Origin: Sedimentisphaerales bacterium
GTDB taxonomy: Bacteria > Planctomycetota > Phycisphaerae > Sedimentisphaerales > SM23-30
Reading direction: 5' to 3'
Length of the DNA: 51,222 nucleotides
Assembly (NCBI GenBank): GCA_028281535.1
Contig: JANQJS010000040.1
Span: forward strand, 1 to 51,222
Positions 17,601-25,374 of the stretch are shown one piece after another (position 1 is the stretch's first letter; each line of letters opens with the position of its first letter). Both the position numbers and the translations under genes were made by a program. The notes beneath the pieces are model-generated. The model ran no database searches, was not told where the DNA came from, and saw only the letters and a program-made list of their open reading frames with translations.

Positions 17601-19554
17601 CATTGGCTTCTACGCTATTGGCAGGTCCTGTAAATGTTGCTGTTGTGTCATTGGTTAAATCGTCGACGTTACTGTTTCCGGTATCACTGGCGATATCTAA
17701 ATCAGGAGCAGACGTTGGTGTTGTTGAACTTGTGTCGAGTGTGACCGTCAAGTCCGTAGAATCAGACGAGATGTTTCCTGCCGTATCAATATAAATGACA
17801 TCAACAGTATTGTCACCCACTGATAAATCACCATTCAGCAGTGTAATCGAATAAGATCCATCACCCGCGGCAGTGGCACTTCTTGTATTAACTCCATTGA
17901 TTCGCAACCAAACCGTTGAGCCCGCTTCAACATCTCCGGCCAATCCTGTAAATGTTGCCGTTGTATCATTGGTGATGTTATCGCTATTGGAAGATCCTGT
18001 GTCGCTACCCGAATCAAGGTCTGGTGCGTTAGCAGGTGCATTGGCTGTTGTATCTAATGTAATGGATAGATCCGCAGATGTTACCGATGTGTTTGAAGCC
18101 GTATCAACCGCAACGATACGAATGTCATTCGTGCCTTCTTGAAGCGGATTCGCTGAGGTGAAATAGTAGGACCAGGAACCATCACCTGCTGCAGTTAATG
18201 TCGCAATTTGGGAATCAGGTGCAGCGCCAGGCGGGTCCAGCCAAATCTGAACAGTGCTATTGGCTTCAACCGCTCCTGCACTTCCTTGAATCAGGGGTCT
18301 TGATTCTGATGTAAGATCATCGGAATTGGATGTTCCTGTATCTGAACTGCTATCAAGATCAGGTGTTGCTGGGCCTGCAACGGTTGTATCTAATGTGACT
18401 GTTAGATCTGCGGAGTCTGCAGATGTGTTACCTGCGGTATCTATATAATAAATATCTACCAGGTTGGCGCCTGCTGCGAGGTCACCTGCTTGTAATGATA
18501 CAGAATAGGAACCATCTGCATTTGCGGTTGTGCTTCGTTGGTCCACACCGCCGACACGAATCCAAACCGTTGAGTTTCCTTCGACACTGTTAATGCCGCC
18601 TGAAAATGTTGCCGTTGTATCATTGGTATAATTATCAGTGTCACTAGTTCCGGTGTCACTGGCGGCATCTAAATCGGGTGCTCCAGGTGTCGATGTTGCT
18701 GAATCGTAGGTGATGGATAATGCAGAAGAGGCTGGGCCAGTACCATCAAGATTTTCAGCGGTTGCTGTAATACTATTGATGGTTCCTGTATTCGATCCGA
18801 TCAGATCTCCAGCCGCAAAAGTATATTGGTATGTTTCATATAAAATGGTTTCTGCTGGGCCTGGGTCGACTGGCAAAGTTGCATTGGTACTTAAGACGAT
18901 GCGATCAAGTATGGCGCCATTTTCACGACCATGCACTTCCATTGTATGCCAACCTGCGGCAAGAGCCCATGTTTGTGTGATACCACCATTGGCTACAGTG
19001 GTTGCGGTATTGAAGTGCCAACTTGCATAAGTAGAGCTCCAAAGAGAAGGGCCCGTTTCTCCAGCTGTCCAGGTATCATCGATATTGATAAAGAAGGAAT
19101 TTTCGCTACCACTTGGATAATAAACACGTGCATGTGCATAATAGGTTCCAGGGGTTGCCACATAAAAGCTTAAGGTAGCGGTGCCTCCTAAAGCAGGATT
19201 GGCAACAGTGGCTGCCGTATCTTCGATATAACCTGTATCTTGAAAACCTGCTTGAGTGTTATCGACTTGCATGGCTCCGGTAACTGTGGCATTTTCCATT
19301 TCAATAACAATATCGCCAGCATCAAAGAATAATGTATCACCTTGTCCTGTTGCAGTGCCTAATGTACCAGCGTTAATAATGCTAACGGTGCTACCTTTTT
19401 CAGCAATCAGTTGCAGTGTGCCATTATTGAGATTGGTTATGTCATCGGAATTACTTGTACCTGAATCGCCACCGGCTAAGAGATCCAAATCAAAAGGAGC
19501 GATTGGGACCGCTGGCAAAAGACGTATTTCCAGATTCTCAAGTAATAACGACAT
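11656..19554 (-). CDS. Giant extracellular Ig-repeat protein with LEPR-like N-terminus and beta-solenoid-like C-terminus
   Basis: This 2,632-residue protein is probably a cell-surface or adhesion protein. The N-terminus (LLLENLEIRLLPA) resembles the LEPRxLLSA motif that opens many planctomycete surface proteins. Residues about 85-235 look like a carbohydrate-binding/PA14-type beta-sandwich (FYVATPGTYYAHARVYY, WHTMEVHGRENGAILDRIVLS). Residues about 292-1870 hold fifteen tandem repeats of about 105 residues, each opening with PDL-x4-SDTG-x2-x-D-(D/N) and closing with DTAGNTS-x-DLTVTLDT, as in bacterial Ig-like (Big) domains. Two unrelated beta domains containing GGDGSFDDGNE, with one divergent repeat between them, follow. 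The last 500 or so residues are short beta-strand repeats ending in a GARLGDD-type segment, a form familiar from planctomycete surface proteins. The ATG at 19554 has an AGGAATCATTG ribosome-binding region; a TTG one codon earlier is possible. No sortase or PEP-CTERM motif is seen. Confidence 0.85.
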   Translation of the reverse strand: MSLLLENLEIRLLPAVPIAPFDLDLLAGGDSGTSNSDDITNLNNGTLQLIAEKGSTVSIINAGTLGTATGQGDTLFFDAGDIVIEMENATVTGAMQVDNTQAGFQDTGYIEDTAATVANPALGGTATLSFYVATPGTYYAHARVYYPSGSENSFFINIDDTWTAGETGPSLWSSTYASWHFNTATTVANGGITQTWALAAGWHTMEVHGRENGAILDRIVLSTNATLPVDPGPAETILYETYQYTFAAGDLIGSNTGTINSITATAENLDGTGPASSALSITYDSATSTPGAPDLDAASDTGTSDTDNYTNDTTATFSGGINSVEGNSTVWIRVGGVDQRSTTANADGSYSVSLQAGDLAAGANLVDIYYIDTAGNTSADSADLTVTLDTTVAGPATPDLDSSSDTGTSNSDDLTSESRPLIQGSAGAVEANSTVQIWLDPPGAAPDSQIATLTAAGDGSWSYYFTSANPLQEGTNDIRIVAVDTASNTSVTSADLSITLDTTANAPANAPDLDSGSDTGSSNSDNITNDTTATFTGLAGDVEAGSTVWLRINGVNTRSATAAGDGSYSITLLNGDLSVGDNTVDVIYIDTAGNISSDSTDLTVTLDTSSTTPTSAPDLDIASDTGNSNVDDLTNDTTATFTGPANSVEANATVWVRVGGVDQRSATANADGSYSISLLVGDLLVGANTVDIYAIDTAGNTSADSADLTVTLDTSTATPTTPDLTDGSDTGSSNSDNVTAETQPTIRGLAGSVENNASLQIWLDTPSAADTQIGTTTAQADGSWSYTFSSSTPLEEGANQIHVVSVDPAGNTSSNSPDLTVTIDFSNGAEQAPDLTTVSDTGALNNDNITSDSTPTITGTSPNGAEIKIRTNETTIASFIDNDVTDGDPVAGQWSYTYPGGVVVSGANTIDYLTVDTSNIVSDWSLDLVITMDTSIEQPTTPVLSSSDDSGTSNGDQITNVNNPTISGTAEPGSTVTIDVNGGTNTDTVTAGADSNWSYTLTAGWLNEGANTIFAQATDIAGNTSAASSNLSITLDTTINAPSLPDLIAATDTGSSTSDDITSHPNPRLTGTADANTTITLRLDPTGTATVIDTTTASAGGVWSYTFTTGVLSEGVNVIDVTATDSAGNTTDSADLSLTIETAINTPTGLDLLAASDLGNSNTDNLTSLATATITGTADASNTVSVRVNGTTVGTTTSDGLGNWTYTFDGVDDLIEGINIIDAFAQDSVGNTSGFSTDLIVTLDTTVATPLPPDLQTASDTGTISTDDYTNQSNATISGTSESGSTILISLNGNDGFDTTVDADLDGVWTYTFAGGLLGSATGTANTIRIGQQDPAGNTSAFSSTITVTLDDSATTPTQPDLLAINDTGDSNSDNLTNQSNVTINGTIETDSSLQIYIDQGSGPVLTDTISETLVSTGNWTYTFSMGQLVEGSNQITVVATDKAGNTSASSPALDIVLDTTITQPGTPDLSSSSDTGDADNDDITSDDTPTFSGTAPANSHVDIRVDGEIINTVNADGSGDWTYTFTLGEIQTGVHQIDVIATDIAGNVSTASDDLTIWLNVVPTQPAAPNLTSESDTGSIDSDDLTFDTTPTINGKADPLGRACIHLNGVLIGDATADVNGFWEYTFAPGILQEGTHQITVLTEDTSGLKSAPSAALTLTIDTTHPQALQPDLQSGSDTGVSDTDNLTSDQTATISGTTEASAIIDVYHNTNLLDQLVATNTGNWSYTFALGQLQIGDNDVYVIITDVTGNVSNASESLTIILDIQQDTPAAPTLNPSNDTGSSANDGLTNNNVPSISGSGKANSSVDILVSGNSVATIQADTLGEWEYQFTDGQLSQGDNLIETISTDTVGNTTRSAALTISLDTEGPIIYNHFPKETHTLTSNVIELFVSGDDIDLDTASNPNGYTLIGSGGDGTFDDGNEWNIPINSVSADVISGLVELQTFILLTDDTYQLTVDPDIALKDQAGNSVGINLLTSTSTQPVANQSQSILFTFVIDTEGPDAPDNLVLDADSDSGLAGDLITNIESPKIQVNAIPDIAVEIISNGRSVGFASEISDGTYEIFIDNSYIREGDNLIFARAFDGLGNSSELSSLMTFIYDSQAPEVADIIVDPLWLNFGPKQISVVFNETDIDPNTVNNLDQYELIAAGGDGSFDDGNETTIALTNIDFEPQTHTLLLTLPQSATETSELTPDKYKLSILGSQTITDISGNIMAESYSEEFLVVPAVTINDNERYRFKTETGENVTVELKGKGDAQILLGKDINSTNLIEKITLSNSNQNTKLIIKASKNLPTAFTLGELLIDSPIDRINASRVDVTQKISVDENLNTLSIGQILDNTQINLTSSGSLDILAKSLGSNVDVSIDGHLDKLRTDSFDGGTLQASSVDKIQINAGDYNANTNITDGNLNQLIVKKGNLTSDITVAKHLNQVKIPKGDIESTISALDISLIQAHEILDSTISASNQLNSVQAQVGHDSKFMADKNINSLKIRHSFNQNTVASGENIEKIAIGGDAIDNLFLAGARLGDDHTIDGNNDSFSDGNIMQLSIKGSYKGSIATAAVTPGDDLTFFTADDSSASFGSISNIKFGKQSLADTDTSTYGMLASGEIAKFIINKNLFEAPLISDPFRLVILD
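13945..18684 (-). repeat. Fifteen tandem ~315-bp coding repeats (Big-type domains)
   Basis: These are the nucleotide counterpart of the Ig-like repeats. Copies are diverged overall, but local stretches remain close. The segment at 18539-18574 and that at 17568-17603 differ at only a few positions and lie three repeat units apart, which indicates a later multi-repeat duplication. Confidence 0.8.
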
Positions 19555-20034
19555 CAATGATTCCTGTGTAATTGCTCACATAATAGTGAATAAACAATGA
19601 CAGATCTTTATTGATATCGGAAAGATTAATTGCCTGGCTAAGAAGCGTTTAGCGAAAATAAAGACTTTAAGTTGGTGAGTGATACACATTGCACCGCATT
19701 CAATTATAGTGACGCTATTCAATGTATTATAAGACGATAATAATGTATTAATAGTATTTTTAAGTGCTCTATAATTTTATTGGCATTATAGGGCGTAGAT
19801 TTACCATAATACTCTATGGATATGTGGCGGTTATTGAAATGTTTTCGATTCTTTAAAATAATCTGTTAATACAACTTTTCAAATAGGAAAAATATAGTTT
19901 TTTTGTGACATTATGGGTTTTACCGCGTCTACATATAATGTTGACGACTAAAAGAGTGTCTTAATTGTTTAGAAAAATATCAGTTTAGCTGTGTAGCTAA
20001 GTGGTTAATACTGAACTTTTGTTGAAAGGTGAAA
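19555..20034. other. Divergent intergenic region
   Basis: This 480-base AT-rich stretch separates the giant gene from the divergent secreted-protein gene and should hold both promoters. Several TATAAT hexamers are present (for example near 19935 on the plus strand), but none has a convincing -35 at standard spacing. A 6-4-6 inverted repeat (TTAGCT/AGCTAA, 19985-20000) lies just before the plus-strand ribosome binding site. No ORF or RNA gene was recognised. Confidence 0.4.
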
Positions 20035-21156
20035 ATGAAAAATCAAACTTCAAAAACTAAAATTAGATTATTTTTATTCGCTAGTTCTCTTGCGGTTTGC
20101 CTGCTTGCCGAAAATACTTTCGCTGTAGAAAAGATAACCCTTCAATTAAATCTTAAGCCGGGCCAAAAATATAAAAGAGTGGTAACAATGGAGGAGGGAA
20201 TCTCGCAAACGATAGAAGGTCAGCAAATGGACATCGCTCATACAAAAATAGTAGGGCTTGAATTTGAAGTTAAAAATATTGACGTAAAGGGAATCGCATC
20301 GGTGAAAGTTACGTATAGGACACTTAAAGAAAATACATCAAGTGTTGCAGGTGAATTTGAATATAACTCCGTAAATCCAATTACGTTCGCAGGGAATCCA
20401 CTGGCACCAACATATACAGCTATGATGAATGAGAGTTTTGTGGTGAAAATCGCTGGTAACGGTAGGATTACTGAATTGGCCGGTTTTGACGAGATGTTTT
20501 CACGGATGGCTGAAAAAATGGTAGTGACTGAAGATGAGATGATCAGTAAAATGCCGCCGGGTCAGTGCACTATAGACAAAAACATAGCAGAAAATCATAA
20601 TGAATCTCAGGAGCAATTAGCTAAGAGGCGAATTGATGGTATGAACAAAATGTATGGCTCTCGAGAGGGAAGAATTAAGGCGATAAAAGACATGTTAGAG
20701 AAGAACCCATCCGTTTCAAAAGAGCAAGCTATGCGAATATTGGCTTGTGTGGTGATACCATTTCCTGATAGTCCCGTACAGGCCGGAGATTCATGGACTG
20801 ATCAAGTGGATCTCAAAGCGATGATGTTGCCCGTTGATATCGAAAGCGGTTATACCTTGAAAGAGGTCAAAGATGATGTGTTCGTTGTAAGCGGTGGTTT
20901 TGAAAGGAAGATGAAAGACCCCGCTATTGATTATGGCGTTACAGACTCCATACAAGGTAAAATAAAAATGGCAGGTTCTTATCAGCTAAGCTCAGATATA
21001 GATAAGTCAAGCGGGTGGTTAGTCAGGAGTAACGGAAAGTTAAATATTTCCGGTAAAATTAATGTACCGAGTCATTCAGAAGTGCCACAAGCGATGCAGA
21101 TGAAAATAAATTTAGAAAGCACTGTAACTGTCAAACCAATGGCAATAGCACAATAG
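20035..21156 (+). CDS. Secreted protein of unknown function (DUF6263-like)
   Basis: This is a 373-residue protein with an N-terminal signal peptide (basic NQTSKTKIR, hydrophobic LFLFASSLAVCLLA, likely cleavage after TFA). The mature part starts with a beta-rich segment containing LKPGQKYKRVVTMEEG and later VKGIASVKVTYRTLKE and NGRITELAGFDE. These recall planctomycete periplasmic proteins of the DUF6263 type; I infer this from pattern only. No catalytic motif is apparent. The ATG at 20035 is chosen because AAAGG lies 5 bases upstream; the frame also has a GTG two codons earlier. It stands alone, divergent from the giant gene and convergent with the zinc island. Confidence 0.65.
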   Translation: MKNQTSKTKIRLFLFASSLAVCLLAENTFAVEKITLQLNLKPGQKYKRVVTMEEGISQTIEGQQMDIAHTKIVGLEFEVKNIDVKGIASVKVTYRTLKENTSSVAGEFEYNSVNPITFAGNPLAPTYTAMMNESFVVKIAGNGRITELAGFDEMFSRMAEKMVVTEDEMISKMPPGQCTIDKNIAENHNESQEQLAKRRIDGMNKMYGSREGRIKAIKDMLEKNPSVSKEQAMRILACVVIPFPDSPVQAGDSWTDQVDLKAMMLPVDIESGYTLKEVKDDVFVVSGGFERKMKDPAIDYGVTDSIQGKIKMAGSYQLSSDIDKSSGWLVRSNGKLNISGKINVPSHSEVPQAMQMKINLESTVTVKPMAIAQ

Positions 21157-21206
21157 AAAAAAGAAATGGGATATCTATCTAATAGAGGAATTCCATATAT
21201 TAAATT

Positions 21207-21780
21207 TTATTGACAAGTCTTTTTATGGAAGAGTTCTTCCTCTTTTTTTATTTCTGGAAATGGATCTTTGAATTGTGACCAATTTTGTTTCATCTCTTCA
21301 TTCGTTAATAAGCATTGAAGGAGTTGACTTAAAATTAGTTCTTTTTGCAATCTCATACCTATAAATACTAGCTCCGTTTGCCGATCACCTCATCTTTTCT
21401 TTAACATGTTCTTCAATACAGGATCTTTCTGGATGAGTTCTTGCTGTATTTCTTCATTAAGAGTAGCGATCCATTTTCCTCCACAACCTATTTGTAAAGA
21501 ATAGCCTGCTTGAGAAATACTAATTGCGATATCATTTCTAGACGCAATCCACATATGACCTTTGGAGCGAAGGATTTTGTGTGGCCAGTTATCATTCATC
21601 CAATGATAAAGTCGGTCGGGATGAAAAGGCTTCTCGCTTCGGAAAACAAAAGATGAACTCTCGTTCCTTTTTGTTTCCGAGATATGTTCATTCATTGCCT
21701 AACTCCTTCATCGAACCTGCTAAATGACTGATTTTTCGAAATCAAATAGTTCTGTATTGAGAATTTCTGACATATCCACT
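21207..21780 (-). pseudogene. 3' remnant of a COG0523 GTPase gene (third paralogue)
   Basis: This stretch aligns with the last roughly 175 residues of the intact COG0523 gene at 23158-24372. Shared blocks include SSFVFRS-x-(K/R)PFHP, QAG-x-SLQIG and EEMKQNWSQ. The 5' part, including the G domain, is missing. Homology begins only a few bases after the stop codon of the neighbouring gene that ends at 21788. A one-base deletion near 21730 and several stops break the frame upstream of 21695. Near 21393 the Trp codon of the intact copy is TGA, after which the homologous frame continues to a TAA at 21207. The remaining open stretch (21390-21695) is therefore not a functional gene. Confidence 0.88.
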
Positions 21781-21787
21781 GATCTCA

Positions 21788-23005
21788 TCAGGCATCTGTG
21801 ACTGGCTCCCAACTGGGCAAAGGATCTTCGAAACAGAGCCAGTGCTCGGGGCCGGCCATCATCTCCTCATCTGTAACCAATGCCGTATCCAGGTTTGATT
21901 CAATCTGCACTCGGTCCATGTCGACGCCAATGAACACAATTTCCTGCCTGCAGTCACCGACTTGATCGTCCCAGAGCTCTTCGATTCTTTTGCGGGACTC
22001 CGGGTCTTGAGGCAGGTTATCTCTGTCGATCGTTGCAAACCAATACCCGGCCCGGTCAATCTTTAGCGATGAGCCGGCTTGAGACCACGCCCCACAGAAG
22101 TGAGGCCGGGAAGCGACCCAGAGGTAACCTTTGGAACGGATCAACCCAGGCATGCCGGATTGAAGGGCATCCAAGAGCCGTTTGGGGTGAAACGGTTTGC
22201 GGCGTCGATAGACAAAGCTGGCGATCCCATACTCTTCAGTCTCAGGGGTGTGTTCACCATTGAGTTCTTTGATCCAGCCAGGCATCATCGATGCTGCTTC
22301 TTCATCGTAGAGACCCGTACCAACAATGGCGTCCAAATCGATGCGGCCCTGCGACGTACGGGCCATCCGGGCATCGGGATTCATATGATGGAGGATTCCC
22401 TGAAGTCGATCAATTTCTCTAGGTTCAACCAAATCACACTTGTTGATCACGATCACGTTGGCGAACTCAATCTGGTCGGTCAGCAGATCGACGATGGTGC
22501 GTTCATCTTCTTCACTGACCCCCATGTCTCGATCGTTAAGTCTTTGTGAGCTGTCGAAGTCTCGCAGAAAATTGGCCGCGTCCACAACCGTGACCATCGT
22601 ATCAACTATGGCCAAATCACCGAGGCTCTGGTCGTTCTCGTCTCGGAACGAAAAAGTGGCCGCCACGGGCATAGGTTCGCCGATACCTGTGGATTCAATC
22701 AGCAGATGGTCGAAGCGTCCTTCTTCGGCAAGCTGGCGAACTTCAACCATCAGGTCTTCTCGAAGTGTGCAACAGATGCAGCCGTTAGTCATTTCGACCA
22801 ATTTTTCTTCTGTACGTGACAACGATGCGCCGCCATCGCGTACAAGTGAGGCGTCGATGTTGACCTCCGACATATCATTGACAATGACTGCGACCCGCAG
22901 GCCTTCCCGGTTGTTTAAAACCTGATTAAGCAGCGTGGTCTTACCTGCTCCAAGGAAACCAGATAAGACTGTGACTGGAAGTTTGTTGGATTGATTTTTT
23001 ACCAT
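21788..23005 (-). CDS. COG0523 (CobW/ZigA/YciC-type) metallochaperone GTPase, GC-richer copy
   Basis: This 405-residue GTPase belongs to the COG0523 family, whose zinc-linked members are thought to deliver zinc to client proteins under starvation. Visible motifs are Walker [10 protein letters not shown] (about residue 16), EVNIDASLV, the metal-binding [19 protein letters not shown], the base-specificity NKCD, and a CobW C-terminal domain ([16 protein letters not shown]). The AAAGGA ribosome binding site precedes the ATG at 23005. Its base composition is visibly GC-richer than its neighbours, with Arg/Glu-rich usage. It sits exactly where the 5' half of a resident paralogue has been lost, so acquisition by transfer is likely. 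No box like those near zur was found in its 152-base upstream gap. Confidence 0.9.
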   Translation of the reverse strand: MVKNQSNKLPVTVLSGFLGAGKTTLLNQVLNNREGLRVAVIVNDMSEVNIDASLVRDGGASLSRTEEKLVEMTNGCICCTLREDLMVEVRQLAEEGRFDHLLIESTGIGEPMPVAATFSFRDENDQSLGDLAIVDTMVTVVDAANFLRDFDSSQRLNDRDMGVSEEDERTIVDLLTDQIEFANVIVINKCDLVEPREIDRLQGILHHMNPDARMARTSQGRIDLDAIVGTGLYDEEAASMMPGWIKELNGEHTPETEEYGIASFVYRRRKPFHPKRLLDALQSGMPGLIRSKGYLWVASRPHFCGAWSQAGSSLKIDRAGYWFATIDRDNLPQDPESRKRIEELWDDQVGDCRQEIVFIGVDMDRVQIESNLDTALVTDEEMMAGPEHWLCFEDPLPSWEPVTDA

Positions 23006-23022
23006 GTCTCATTCCTTTGCCT

Positions 23023-23070
23023 AAAATTTCGATTTAAAATTTCATAAGTATTTTTAATAGTCGAAATTTT
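23023..23070. repeat. 10-base inverted repeat upstream of the GC-richer COG0523 gene
   Basis: The arms AAAATTTCGA (23023-23032) and TCGAAATTTT (23061-23070) are perfect with a 28-base spacer. They flank the likely promoter area of the gene starting at 23005. It could be an operator pair or a hairpin; no regulator is known. Confidence 0.3.
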
Positions 23071-23157
23071 TGCAATAGCTAAAGTTAACCAAACGCACAC
23101 TGGTATCATAAAAATATTGGACTACTTTAAAGTCTGGATACGTGTTATCAAATGTTA

Positions 23158-24372
23158 TTAATAGGACTGTTCTTGTAAGGGGTCCTCTTCTTTTATCTCT
23201 GGAAATGGGTCTTTGAGTTGTGACCAATTTTGTTTCATTTCTTCATCCGTTAATAAACATTGAATGAGTTGGTTTGAAATCAATTCTTTTTGCAAATTAA
23301 TACCGATAAAAACTAGCTCAGTTCCCCGGTCACCCCATTCTTTTTGCAGTGTGTCCTTCAATGCAGGATCTTCCTGGATAAATTCTTGCTGTGTTTCTTC
23401 ATCCAGCGTTGCAATCCATTGTCCTCCAAATCCTATTTGCAAGGAATGACCTGCTTGAGAAACACTGATACCCATGTCATTTCTAGTTGCCAGCCATATG
23501 TGACCTTTGGCACGAATGACTTTGTCTGGCCAGTTATTATTCATCCAATCATAAAGTCGCTCAGGATGAAAAGGTCGATCACTTCGGAAAACAAAAGACG
23601 AAATACCATACTCTTCTGTTTCCGGCACATGTTCATTGTCTAATTCCTTCATCCAACCTGCTGACTGACTGGCTTGATCAAAATCAAAAAGTCCGGTATT
23701 GAGAATTTCCGACAAATCCACTTGTCCTTTTGTTGTTTCAATCAATTTTGCTGTCGGCTGCAACTTTTTGAGAACCGCTTTCAATTCGTTCAGTTGATAC
23801 TCGCCAACCAGATCGCATTTGTTAACAATCAGTACATCACAAAACTCAACCTGATCGACAAGAAGATCAACAATCGTGCGTTCATCTTCTTCACTCATAC
23901 CTTGCTCACGGTCATTTAATGTTTCTGCCGAAATATAATCCTTCGTGAAATTAAGCGCATCGACAACCGTCACCATGCAATCCAACTGTGTTTTATCTGA
24001 TAAATTGATATTATTTTCTTCATCAATATAAGTGAATGTTTGTGCGACTGGAACAGGCTCGCTAATCCCAGTTGACTCTATCAAAATGTAATCAAATTTA
24101 CCTTCATCAGCCAATCGATCCACCTCTTTCAGAAGATCCTCTCTTAATGTGCAGCAAATACAACCATTGGTCATCTCGACGAGTTTTTCTTCTGTGCGCG
24201 AGAGAGATGCTTCTTTTTTAATCAGCTCAGCATCAATATTGACTTCGCTCATATCGTTAACAATCACCGCAACCTTTTTCCCTTCACGGTTATTCAGAAT
24301 ATGGTTCATTAATGTCGTTTTTCCTGCTCCTAAATAACCGCTTAAAACTGTAACTGGTATTTTATTTTTCAT
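23158..24372 (-). CDS. COG0523 (ZigA/YciC-type) metallochaperone GTPase
   Basis: This 404-residue paralogue of the adjacent gene has base composition like the rest of the window. Motifs are GYLGAGKTT (Walker A), [24 protein letters not shown] (metal site), [12 protein letters not shown] and a C-terminal CobW domain from about residue 265. The ATG at 24372 is preferred over an in-frame GTG at 24390 because AAAGGA lies 7 bases upstream and the protein then begins right before the G domain. The position in a cluster with znuACB, a Fur-family regulator and a hisI paralogue fits the zinc-homeostasis subgroup of COG0523. The metal is inferred from context. Confidence 0.92.
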   Translation of the reverse strand: MKNKIPVTVLSGYLGAGKTTLMNHILNNREGKKVAVIVNDMSEVNIDAELIKKEASLSRTEEKLVEMTNGCICCTLREDLLKEVDRLADEGKFDYILIESTGISEPVPVAQTFTYIDEENNINLSDKTQLDCMVTVVDALNFTKDYISAETLNDREQGMSEEDERTIVDLLVDQVEFCDVLIVNKCDLVGEYQLNELKAVLKKLQPTAKLIETTKGQVDLSEILNTGLFDFDQASQSAGWMKELDNEHVPETEEYGISSFVFRSDRPFHPERLYDWMNNNWPDKVIRAKGHIWLATRNDMGISVSQAGHSLQIGFGGQWIATLDEETQQEFIQEDPALKDTLQKEWGDRGTELVFIGINLQKELISNQLIQCLLTDEEMKQNWSQLKDPFPEIKEEDPLQEQSY

Positions 24373-24476
24373 CTTGAATCCTTTTTTCACTTTTTATGAT
24401 CTATCCATTTACTCTCTGGTGCCCTAATGTATGTTGGTCTGATTTGGCGGATTGTGACTTAAAAGTTGATAGAGTT

Positions 24477-24515
24477 GAAGGAGAAACCGCTGTCCCTCTT
24501 TCAGCGGTTTCCTTC
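24477..24515 (-). terminator. Hairpin downstream of hisI, possible terminator
   Basis: A 14-bp stem (core GAAACCGCTG pairing with CAGCGGTTTC, extended by GAAG/CTTC past a 2-base bulge) closes a 9-base loop, 35 bases after the hisI stop codon. The minus-strand tail is only weakly T-rich, so termination may be partial. Confidence 0.5.
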
Positions 24516-24549
24516 ACTTTTGCATCACCCTGGTCAGATGGTTCAGCAA

Positions 24550-25038
24550 TTAAATTTGTGTTGGGTTGGGTGCGTCACCATAAACTTTTTTGGGGTCAAA
24601 AACTTTCTCTGCCTCTTCAAAATTTAACTCTACAGGCTCTTGTCCTTTAGCCTTGTCTGCGAAATTAATACTTCGATAAAAACAAGAGCGATACCCGACG
24701 TGACAACTAGCCCCTCCTGTAACATCAACACGCATCCAAAGGCAATCCTGATCATCATCAATTCGCAACTCTTTTACTTTTTGTACAAGTCCGCTGGTTG
24801 CTCCTTTGTGCCAAATGACTTTGCGACTACGACTGTAATAGACGGCTTCGCCAATTTCGATTGTTTTAGCAAGAGCCTCATGGTTCATGTAGGCATGCAT
24901 TAAGACTTCACCGGTATTATAGTCCGTTGTGACAACTGGAATGAGTCCATCTTTATCAAATTTTGGCGCGAGAATTCTTCCTTCTTCAATTTGTTCGACA
25001 GATTCTCTGATGCCGAATATATTCAAAGAGTTGTTCAT
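24550..25038 (-). CDS. hisI: Phosphoribosyl-AMP cyclohydrolase paralogue HisI (altered zinc site)
   Basis: HisI opens the ring of phosphoribosyl-AMP in histidine synthesis and normally needs zinc. The 162-residue protein has [34 protein letters not shown] and the C-terminal [11 protein letters not shown] block with two of the three zinc cysteines. The third ligand, the Cys of the canonical D-C-D-x-D motif, is Asp here (DDDQD), with a Cys directly after it. No HisE domain is fused. The ATG at 25038 has an AAAGGA ribosome binding site; the open frame extends upstream but lacks a better start. HisI paralogues beside COG0523/Zur genes are documented as zinc-starvation back-ups, and I infer that role here. 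Confidence 0.9.
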   Translation of the reverse strand: MNNSLNIFGIRESVEQIEEGRILAPKFDKDGLIPVVTTDYNTGEVLMHAYMNHEALAKTIEIGEAVYYSRSRKVIWHKGATSGLVQKVKELRIDDDQDCLWMRVDVTGGASCHVGYRSCFYRSINFADKAKGQEPVELNFEEAEKVFDPKKVYGDAPNPTQI

Positions 25039-25057
25039 TTTTAGTCCTTTCTCGACA

Positions 25058-25261
25058 TCACAATATTTTTTTGTCAGTAAAATATTGCACAATATTAGAT
25101 ACGGTCCACGCGGATGCTGCTGTCAATTGCAAAAAATCCCCTAGCTCATATGATCCGTAAACAAACACAGACATAACCCAAGCCAAACTGGCTATTAGTT
25201 GGAATAACCAGCCTATATTAATTCTGGCATCAACCTTATTCTGGACAAGCTCTTCATTCAT
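25058..25261 (-). CDS. Small two-segment membrane protein, unknown
   Basis: This is a 67-residue protein with a charged N-terminus ([15 protein letters not shown]) and two hydrophobic stretches ([18 protein letters not shown] and [20 protein letters not shown]) separated by a short GSYELG turn. It resembles a helical hairpin of two membrane segments. It ends with TDKKIL, 19 bases before hisI, so the two could be co-transcribed. The ATG at 25261 is chosen over an upstream TTG. A role in metal homeostasis is only suggested by location. Confidence 0.6.
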   Translation of the reverse strand: MNEELVQNKVDARINIGWLFQLIASLAWVMSVFVYGSYELGDFLQLTAASAWTVSNIVQYFTDKKIL

Positions 25262-25275
25262 CAGCAAAAATATTC

Positions 25276-25374
25276 CTATCCACAGCAGTTCAAATTATCC
25301 AAATAAAAACCTTCTTCATGGTACGGTTCAATTTCTGCTGTTACAATTGAATCCGTATTAACCACTTTCATCAT
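25276..25374 (-). pseudogene. 32-codon remnant matching the Cys-rich tail of the CzcO-like flavoprotein
   Basis: An ATGATG directly follows the TAG of the 184-residue gene, in the same frame, with AGGAAG a few bases before it. It encodes 32 residues ending IEPYHEEGFYLDNLNCCG. This matches the C-terminus of the flavoprotein at 26044-27162, LEPYRDEGLYLDDLSCCG followed by EECAC. At the next codon the flavoprotein's GAA is TAG here, and homology continues weakly (E-Y-F-C) to a TGA. A decayed 3' fragment of a duplicated flavoprotein gene is the simplest reading. A translated metal-binding micro-protein is possible, given the start and ribosome binding site. Confidence 0.65.

Noticed and set aside
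13945..18684. Regular spacing of similar segments considered as a CRISPR-like array
   Set aside because: The unit is about 315 bases, coding and diverged, with no short identical repeats or spacers.
12380..19600. Many plus-strand open frames opposite the giant gene
   Set aside because: They are shadows of the repetitive minus-strand gene, with recurring Ser/Val-rich frames and no ribosome binding sites.
21390..21695. Open frame of 101 residues resembling the CobW C-terminal domain, with a UGA where Trp is expected
   Set aside because: It lacks the G domain, has further stops and a one-base deletion upstream, and matches an intact neighbour. It is a pseudogene fragment; UGA recoding is not needed.
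25061..25087. 9-9-9 inverted repeat CAATATTTT/AAAATATTG before hisI considered as an operator
   Set aside because: It lies within the 3' end of the small membrane protein gene and differs from the Zur boxes; AT-rich chance is likely.
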